Source: Limnohabitans sp.
Lineage (GTDB): Bacteria > Pseudomonadota > Gammaproteobacteria > Burkholderiales > Burkholderiaceae_C
DNA: 9,429 nt
Direction: 5' to 3'
NCBI GenBank assembly: GCA_024641725.1
Contig: JAHECM010000003.1
Coordinates: 1-9,429, forward strand
Notes under the pieces: generated by a model
Seen by the model: only the letters and a program-made list of their open reading frames with translations
Database searches by the model: none
What the model was told of the DNA's origin: nothing
Made by a program: the position numbers and the translations under genes
Shown: positions 5,143-9,429 of the stretch, in pieces
Layout of the letters: the number at the start of each line of letters is the position of its first letter
How positions within the stretch are numbered: the first letter of the stretch is position 1

Positions 5143-7077
5143 ATGGGAAAAATCATCGGTATTGACTTGGGCACCACCAACTCGTGCGTGGCCATCATGG
5201 AAGGCAACACCACCAAGGTGATCGAAAACGCCGAAGGCGCGCGCACCACGCCGTCCATCATTGCTTACCAAGAAGACGGCGAAATCCTCGTCGGCGCTTC
5301 GGGCAAGCGCCAAGCGGTCACCAACCCCCGCAACACGCTCTACGCTGTCAAACGCCTGATCGGTCGCAAATTCTCCGAAAAAGAAGTGCAAAAGGACATC
5401 GACATGATGCCCTACACCATCACCAAGGCTGACAACGGCGACGCTTGGGTGGAAGTGCGTGGCAACAAGTTGGCCCCCCAGCAAATCAGCGCTGAAATCT
5501 TGCGCAAGATGAAGAAAACCGCCGAAGACTACCTCGGCGAAGAAGTGACCGAAGCCGTCATCACGGTGCCCGCTTACTTCAACGACGCCCAACGCCAAGC
5601 CACCAAAGACGCTGGCCGCATTGCGGGCCTGGACGTCAAGCGCATCATCAACGAGCCCACCGCTGCAGCGTTGGCTTTTGGCCTGGACAAGCAAGAAAAA
5701 GGCGACCGCAAAATCGCCGTGTACGACTTGGGTGGCGGCACCTTTGACGTGTCCATCATCGAAATCGCCGACGTGGACGGCGAAAAGCAGTTCGAAGTGC
5801 TGTCCACCAACGGTGACACCTTCTTGGGTGGCGAAGACTTTGACCAACGCATCATCGACTTCATCATCGGCGAGTTCAAGAAAGAGTCCGGCGTTGACTT
5901 GACCAAAGACGTGCTGGCACTGCAGCGCCTGAAAGAAGCCGCTGAAAAAGCCAAGATCGAGCTGTCTTCATCGTCGGCCACCGACGTGAACCTGCCCTAC
6001 ATCACCGCTGACGCCACTGGCCCCAAGCACCTGAACGTCAAGCTGACCCGCGCCAAGTTCGAGTCGCTGGTGGACGAGCTGATCGAGCGCTCCATCGCGC
6101 CTTGCCGCACCGCCATCAAAGACGCCGGCATCAATGTGGCCGACATCGACGACGTGATCTTGGTCGGGGGTCAAACCCGCATGCCCAAGGTGCAAGAAAA
6201 GGTCAAAGAATTCTTTGGCAAAGAGCCCCGCAAGGACGTGAACCCTGACGAAGCCGTGGCTGTGGGCGCGGCCATCCAGGGCCAAGTGCTGTCGGGTGAC
6301 CGCAAGGACGTGCTGCTGCTGGACGTGACCCCCTTGTCTTTGGGCATCGAGACCATGGGCGGTGTCATGACCAAGATGATCACCAAGAACACCACGATCC
6401 CGACCAAGTTTGCACAGACCTTCTCGACCGCTGAAGACAACCAGCCTGCCGTGACCATCAAGGTGTTCCAGGGCGAGCGCGACATCGCTGCGGGCAACAA
6501 GGCGCTGGGCGAGTTCAACCTCGAAGGCATCCCGCCCGCATCGCGCGGCACACCTCAAATTGAAGTGTCTTTTGACATCGACGCCAACGGCATCTTGCAT
6601 GTGGGCGCCAAAGACAAAGGCACGGGCAAAGAGAACAAAATCACCATCAAAGCCAACTCCGGTCTGTCGGAAGCCGAGATCCAGCAAATGGTCAAGGACG
6701 CCGAACTCAACGCTGCCGAAGACAAGAAAAAGCTGGAACTGGTGCAAGCGCGCAACTCTGGCGAAGCCTCGGTGCACAGCGTCAAGAAGAGCTTGACCGA
6801 GCATGGCGACAAGATCGATGCCTCCGAAAAAGAAGCCATCGAAAAAGCCGTCAAAGAACTGGAAGAAGTTTTGACCGGTGAAGACAAAGACGCGATCGAA
6901 GCCATGACCGAAGCACTGATGACCGCCAGCCAAAAGCTGGGCGAGAAGGTGTACGCCGACATGCAAGCGCAGCAAGCCGCTGCGGGTGCAGGTGCAGGTG
7001 CTGCTGGCGCGCCAGAGGCCAAACCACAAGACGACAACGTCGTGGACGCCGAAGTCAAGGAAGTCAAAAAGGGCTGA
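5143..7077 (+). CDS. dnaK: DnaK, Hsp70 molecular chaperone
   Basis: This is a full-length cytoplasmic Hsp70 of 644 residues. It binds exposed hydrophobic peptide segments and is driven by ATP with DnaJ and GrpE. The nucleotide-binding domain (about 1-385) starts with GIDLGTTNSC (phosphate loop 1). It has the catalytic Lys70 (TLYAVKRLIG), Glu171 (NEPTAAAL) and the autophosphorylated threonine at position 200 in YDLGGGTFDVSI. The linker DVLLLDVTP lies at about 389-397. The beta-sandwich substrate-binding domain and helical lid follow. The tail is Ala/Gly/Gln-rich and ends in VVDAEVKEVKKG, comparable to the conserved EEVKDKK end of E. coli DnaK. The start is fixed by the Shine-Dalgarno site GGAG and by MGKIIGIDLG. 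It has its own sigma-32 promoter and is followed by a terminator-like hairpin before dnaJ. All key residues are intact. Confidence 0.99.
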   Translation: MGKIIGIDLGTTNSCVAIMEGNTTKVIENAEGARTTPSIIAYQEDGEILVGASGKRQAVTNPRNTLYAVKRLIGRKFSEKEVQKDIDMMPYTITKADNGDAWVEVRGNKLAPQQISAEILRKMKKTAEDYLGEEVTEAVITVPAYFNDAQRQATKDAGRIAGLDVKRIINEPTAAALAFGLDKQEKGDRKIAVYDLGGGTFDVSIIEIADVDGEKQFEVLSTNGDTFLGGEDFDQRIIDFIIGEFKKESGVDLTKDVLALQRLKEAAEKAKIELSSSSATDVNLPYITADATGPKHLNVKLTRAKFESLVDELIERSIAPCRTAIKDAGINVADIDDVILVGGQTRMPKVQEKVKEFFGKEPRKDVNPDEAVAVGAAIQGQVLSGDRKDVLLLDVTPLSLGIETMGGVMTKMITKNTTIPTKFAQTFSTAEDNQPAVTIKVFQGERDIAAGNKALGEFNLEGIPPASRGTPQIEVSFDIDANGILHVGAKDKGTGKENKITIKANSGLSEAEIQQMVKDAELNAAEDKKKLELVQARNSGEASVHSVKKSLTEHGDKIDASEKEAIEKAVKELEEVLTGEDKDAIEAMTEALMTASQKLGEKVYADMQAQQAAAGAGAGAAGAPEAKPQDDNVVDAEVKEVKKG

Positions 7078-7125
7078 CGCCCAAAGTGATGCTGTGGGAG
7101 TGAATCTGCACTAGCGCAGCCATTC

Positions 7126-7141
7126 GGCCGCAGGCGCGGCC
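7126..7141 (+). other. First hairpin in the dnaK-dnaJ gap
   Basis: GGCCGC (7126-7131) pairs perfectly with GCGGCC (7136-7141) around an AGGC loop. No T-tract follows directly. It lies 18 nt before the terminator hairpin and may act with it in RNA 3'-end protection or processing. Confidence 0.5.
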
Positions 7142-7159
7142 TCCCTCTCAACCGCTGCA

Positions 7160-7189
7160 GCGTCCCGCGTTTTACGTGGGGCGCTTTTT
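7160..7189 (+). terminator. Intrinsic terminator or attenuator between dnaK and dnaJ
   Basis: GCGTCCCGCG (7160-7169) pairs across its full 10 bp with CGTGGGGCGC (7175-7184), using two G-U wobbles, around a TTTTA loop, and is followed by five T residues (7185-7189). It ends 37 nt before the dnaJ start codon. I see no promoter between it and dnaJ, so dnaJ probably depends on partial read-through. Confidence 0.78.
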
Positions 7190-7226
7190 GCATGAAGCCG
7201 CCTGAAAAGGCCAAGGTCAACGAGTC

Positions 7227-8375
7227 ATGGCAACGAAACGCGATTTTTACGAAGTGCTGGGTGTTCCCAAAAACGCCACAGACGAGGACATCAAAAAGGC
7301 CTATCGCAAACTGGCGATGAAGCACCACCCTGACCGCAACCAGGGGGACGCGGCCAAGGATGCCGAAGCCAAGTTCAAAGAGGTCAAAGAGGCCTATGAA
7401 ATGCTGTCGGACGCGCAAAAGCGCGCCGCCTACGACCAGTACGGGCATGCGGGTGTCGACCCCAATATGCGCGGCCCCGGCGGGGGTGGCGAAGGCTTCG
7501 GCGGCTTTGGCGAAGCCTTTGGCGACATTTTTGGCGACATCTTTGGCGGGGGCGGTCGCGGTGGGCGCGGCGGCGGGGGACGTCAGGTCTTTCGTGGCAA
7601 CGACCTGAGCTACGCGATGGAGGTCACGCTCGAAGAAGCGGCCAACGGCAAAGACGCGCAATTGCGCATCCCCAGCTGGGACGAGTGCGACACCTGCCAC
7701 GGCAGCGGCGCCAAGCCCGGCACCAGTGCCAAAACTTGCGCAACCTGCCACGGCCAAGGCCAAGTGCAGATGCGCCAAGGCTTTTTCAGCGTGCAGCAAA
7801 CTTGTCCGCATTGCCGAGGTTCGGGCAAGATCATTCCCGACCCCTGCGGCACCTGCAGCGGCCAAGGCAAACTCAAAAAGCAAAAAACACTGGAAGTCAA
7901 AATCCCGTCCGGCATCGACGATGGCATGCGCATTCGCAGCGCTGGCAATGGTGAGCCAGGCACCAATGGCGGACCACCCGGTGACCTGTACATCGAAATT
8001 CGCTTGCAAAAGCACGACATCTTCGAGCGCGAGGGCGACGATCTGCACTGCGCTGTGCCCATCAGCTTCAGCAAAGCCGCGCTGGGCGGCGAAATCGAAG
8101 TGCCCACCTTGGGCGGCAAGGCCGCGATCGACATCCCCGAAGGCACCCAAACCGGCAAGCAGTTCCGCTTGCGGGGCAAGGGCATCAAGGGGGTGCGCAG
8201 CAGCTACCCGGGCGATCTGTACTGCCACATCACAGTTGAGACCCCCGTGAAACTCACCGAGCATCAGAAAAAGTTGCTCAAAGAGTTTGACGAGTCACTG
8301 AAAAAAGGCGGTGCCAAACACCAGCCCACCGAAGGCAGTTGGACAGACAAGCTCAAAGGCTTCTTCGGGGCCTGA
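7227..8375 (+). CDS. dnaJ: DnaJ, Hsp40 co-chaperone (type I)
   Basis: DnaJ delivers unfolded clients to DnaK and triggers its ATP hydrolysis. The protein has 382 residues, usual for the family. The J-domain (about 1-75) carries the essential His34-Pro35-Asp36. A Gly/Phe-rich linker (about 83-122) contains the short repeats FGDIFGDIFGG and a poly-Gly stretch. Four zinc-binding CxxCxGxG motifs begin at Cys154, Cys171, Cys193 and Cys207, so both zinc centres are intact. The C-terminal beta-sandwich domains include GDLYIEIRLQKHDIFEREGDDL (key residues only) and GGKAAIDIPEGTQTGKQFRL. The Shine-Dalgarno site is weak (AAGG at 7213-7216). The gene follows dnaK after 149 nt with a terminator between them, so its level is likely set below that of dnaK. 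It ends in a strong terminator. Confidence 0.98.
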   Translation: MATKRDFYEVLGVPKNATDEDIKKAYRKLAMKHHPDRNQGDAAKDAEAKFKEVKEAYEMLSDAQKRAAYDQYGHAGVDPNMRGPGGGGEGFGGFGEAFGDIFGDIFGGGGRGGRGGGGRQVFRGNDLSYAMEVTLEEAANGKDAQLRIPSWDECDTCHGSGAKPGTSAKTCATCHGQGQVQMRQGFFSVQQTCPHCRGSGKIIPDPCGTCSGQGKLKKQKTLEVKIPSGIDDGMRIRSAGNGEPGTNGGPPGDLYIEIRLQKHDIFEREGDDLHCAVPISFSKAALGGEIEVPTLGGKAAIDIPEGTQTGKQFRLRGKGIKGVRSSYPGDLYCHITVETPVKLTEHQKKLLKEFDESLKKGGAKHQPTEGSWTDKLKGFFGA

Positions 8376-8396
8376 TGCGGCTTCGAGCCCTTGCGC

Positions 8397-8424
8397 AAAG
8401 AGCTCGCCTTGGCGAGCTCTTTTT
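8397..8424 (+). terminator. Strong Rho-independent terminator after dnaJ
   Basis: AAAGAGCTCGCC (8397-8408) is perfectly complementary to GGCGAGCTCTTT (8411-8422) with only TT between, so the real loop is probably CTTG. Five T residues (8420-8424) run through the 3' end. It lies 21 nt after the dnaJ stop and closes the heat-shock block. Confidence 0.92.
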
Positions 8425-8425
8425 A

Positions 8426-8466
8426 TTGATCTCGGTCAAGACAAACGCGCCGCAGCGCCCTAACAT
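8426..8466 (+). promoter_or_regulatory. Candidate FNR/ANR-dependent promoter for the beta-CASP nuclease gene
   Basis: TTGATCTCGGTCAA (8426-8439) matches the FNR/ANR dyad TTGAT-N4-ATCAA at 9 of 10 fixed bases. After 21 nt comes TAACAT (8461-8466, 4/6 to TATAAT). A start six bases beyond the -10 falls at 8473, the A of the start codon, which puts the box centre near -40.5, the normal class II activator position. A poor -35, AAGACA (8438-8443), lies 17 nt before the -10. This predicts induction at low oxygen and a leaderless mRNA. Seen: the sequence and spacing. Inferred: the regulator and the start site. Confidence 0.55.
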
Positions 8467-8472
8467 GAAGGC

Positions 8473-9429
8473 ATGAGCGCCACCATCACCTTCCTCGGCG
8501 GAGCGGACACTGTCACCGGCTCCAAGTACCTTGTGCAGCACAAGGGCCAAAGCCTGTTGGTCGACTGCGGCTTGTTTCAGGGCTACAAACAATTGCGGCT
8601 GCGCAACTGGAGCGCCTTACCGATTCCCGCCAAAGACGTGGACGCGGTCATCTTGACCCACGCCCACCTCGACCACAGCGGTTACTTGCCCTTGCTCGTC
8701 AAGGAGGGCTACACGGGGCAAGTGCATGCCACGTCGGGCACCTGCGATTTGTGCCGCATCTTGCTGCCCGACAGTGGGCACATTCAAGAAGAAGACGCGT
8801 TTTTTGCCAATCGGCACGGCTTTTCAAAACATGCGCCGGCCTTGCCGCTGTACACCAAGCAAGACGCCCTGGACAGCCTCCAGCAGTTGCGCGCCGAACA
8901 GCTGGGCCAGTGGTTTGAACCCCTGAGCGGATGGAAAGCCCGCTTCCAAGCAGCAGGGCATATTTTGGGTGCGGCCAGCTTGCTGCTGGACGTGGGCGGG
9001 CGACGCATCCTGTTTTCAGGTGACTTGGGGCGACCCGACGACGCACTCATGAACCCACCTGAGCCACCGCCGCAAGCGGACACGGTGCTGATCGAGTCCA
9101 CCTACGGCAACCGCCAGCACCCACAAGAAAAAATCTTTGCCGAGCTGGGCCCCTTGCTGCAAAAGCTGGCCAAACGCGGCGGCGTGGCGGTGGTGCCGGT
9201 GTTTGCGGTAGGCCGTGCTCAAGCCGTGCTGCACACCATCGCCCAACTCAAGGCGGCGGGCGAGCTGCCCAGGGGTTTGCCCATTTTTCTGGACAGCCCC
9301 ATGGCCATCCACACCACCGCCCTCTTTGAGCGGCACATGGGCGAGCACCGGCTGAACCGGGACGAAGTGCACGCCATGGACCGTGTGGCCACCATGCTGG
9401 AAACGCCCGAGCAATCCAAATCGCTGGCG
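8473..9429 (+). CDS. Metallo-beta-lactamase-fold beta-CASP ribonuclease-like protein (5' part, runs off the window)
   Basis: The frame from ATG 8473 stays open to the window end, giving 319 codons of an expected 450-550. It is a zinc-dependent hydrolase of the beta-CASP group that processes RNA in relatives such as CPSF-73/Ysh1 and bacterial homologues. MBL motifs are seen: Asp31 in LLVDCGLFQG, the zinc ligands His63, His65, Asp67 and His68 in THAHLDHSG, His163 in AAGHILGAA and Asp184 in FSGDLGRP. The beta-CASP insert begins at Glu208 in IESTYGNR, with VPVFAVGRAQ and DSPMA following. The RMMBL end lies beyond the window. The start is set by the family's first strand (ITFLGGADTVTGS), which begins right after this Met. 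GAAGG at 8467-8471 is too close to the ATG to be a normal Shine-Dalgarno site, which fits a leaderless transcript. It is probably not part of the dnaJ operon, because a strong terminator intervenes. The exact RNA substrate is unknown. Confidence 0.92.
   Translation, partial: MSATITFLGGADTVTGSKYLVQHKGQSLLVDCGLFQGYKQLRLRNWSALPIPAKDVDAVILTHAHLDHSGYLPLLVKEGYTGQVHATSGTCDLCRILLPDSGHIQEEDAFFANRHGFSKHAPALPLYTKQDALDSLQQLRAEQLGQWFEPLSGWKARFQAAGHILGAASLLLDVGGRRILFSGDLGRPDDALMNPPEPPPQADTVLIESTYGNRQHPQEKIFAELGPLLQKLAKRGGVAVVPVFAVGRAQAVLHTIAQLKAAGELPRGLPIFLDSPMAIHTTALFERHMGEHRLNRDEVHAMDRVATMLETPEQSKSLA

Noticed and set aside
5968..7029. Minus-strand open frame of 353 codons opposite dnaK
   Set aside because: It is a mirror of dnaK codon usage, rich in His, Phe and Gly. 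Long antisense frames opposite dnaK are a well-known artefact in GC-rich bacteria.
7096..7115. Possible CIRCE-like GAGTG...CACT inverted repeat after dnaK
   Set aside because: The arms are in the wrong order for CIRCE (TTAGCACTC-N9-GAGTGCTAA), only about 4 bp pair, and it is not upstream of a heat-shock start site.
7490..7590. Short GGCGAC/TTTGGC repeats as a possible DNA repeat element
   Set aside because: They code for the Gly/Phe-rich linker normal in DnaJ, so they are explained by the protein.
6555..8264. Long open frame (569 codons) on the minus strand across dnaK, the gap and dnaJ
   Set aside because: It lies antisense to two certain genes, crosses a terminator, and its translation is low-complexity with no recognisable domain. 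High GC at third codon positions produces such mirror frames.
8465..8476. ATG at 8465 as the start of the beta-CASP gene or of a leader peptide
   Set aside because: It is out of frame with the gene and meets a stop after three codons (ATG AAG GCA TGA). The stop overlaps ATG 8473, but a three-residue peptide is not a supportable gene.

Overview
The window looks like a chromosomal segment from a betaproteobacterium, most likely order Burkholderiales and probably a Comamonadaceae-type organism. The basis is the high-GC codon usage, the style of the DnaK, GrpE and DnaJ proteins, and the mix of branched-chain amino-acid transporter, acyl-CoA dehydrogenase and MarR genes. The assignment is by pattern recognition, not by a search. 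All eight genes lie on the + strand. The region is mostly conserved core genome: I see no tRNA, rRNA, CRISPR array, insertion sequence, phage gene or plasmid function, and no convincing new multi-gene system.

Left part (1-3985), catabolism. The 3' end of a LivF-type ABC ATPase is followed closely by a large acyl-CoA dehydrogenase of about 587 residues, then after 8 nt by a MarR-family repressor. After a GC-rich hairpin comes a fumarylacetoacetase-fold enzyme. From memory it resembles XylX-type 2-keto-3-deoxy-sugar-acid dehydratases more than a true fumarylacetoacetase. A clean intrinsic terminator (3960-3985) closes this block.

Middle and right part (4012-8424), protein folding. A small cytoplasmic FKBP-type prolyl isomerase ends at its own terminator. 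It is followed by grpE, dnaK and dnaJ, the complete Hsp70 machine. Both grpE and dnaK have recognisable sigma-32 heat-shock promoters, each with exactly 13 nt between the elements. No CIRCE (HrcA) operator is visible. A terminator-like hairpin with a T-tract lies between dnaK and dnaJ, and another strong terminator follows dnaJ.

Right edge (8426-9429). The 5' part of a metallo-beta-lactamase-fold beta-CASP ribonuclease-like gene runs off the window. Directly upstream is a 9-of-10 match to the FNR/ANR anaerobic box. It sits at class II spacing from a -10-like element that would start transcription at, or within a base or two of, the start codon. This possible oxygen-controlled, leaderless promoter is the most interesting non-coding signal in the window.

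No stretch over 300 bases lacks a gene. The longest gaps are 2612-2766 (hairpin and ribosome-binding site), 7078-7226 (two hairpins, one a terminator) and 5007-5142 (heat-shock promoter).
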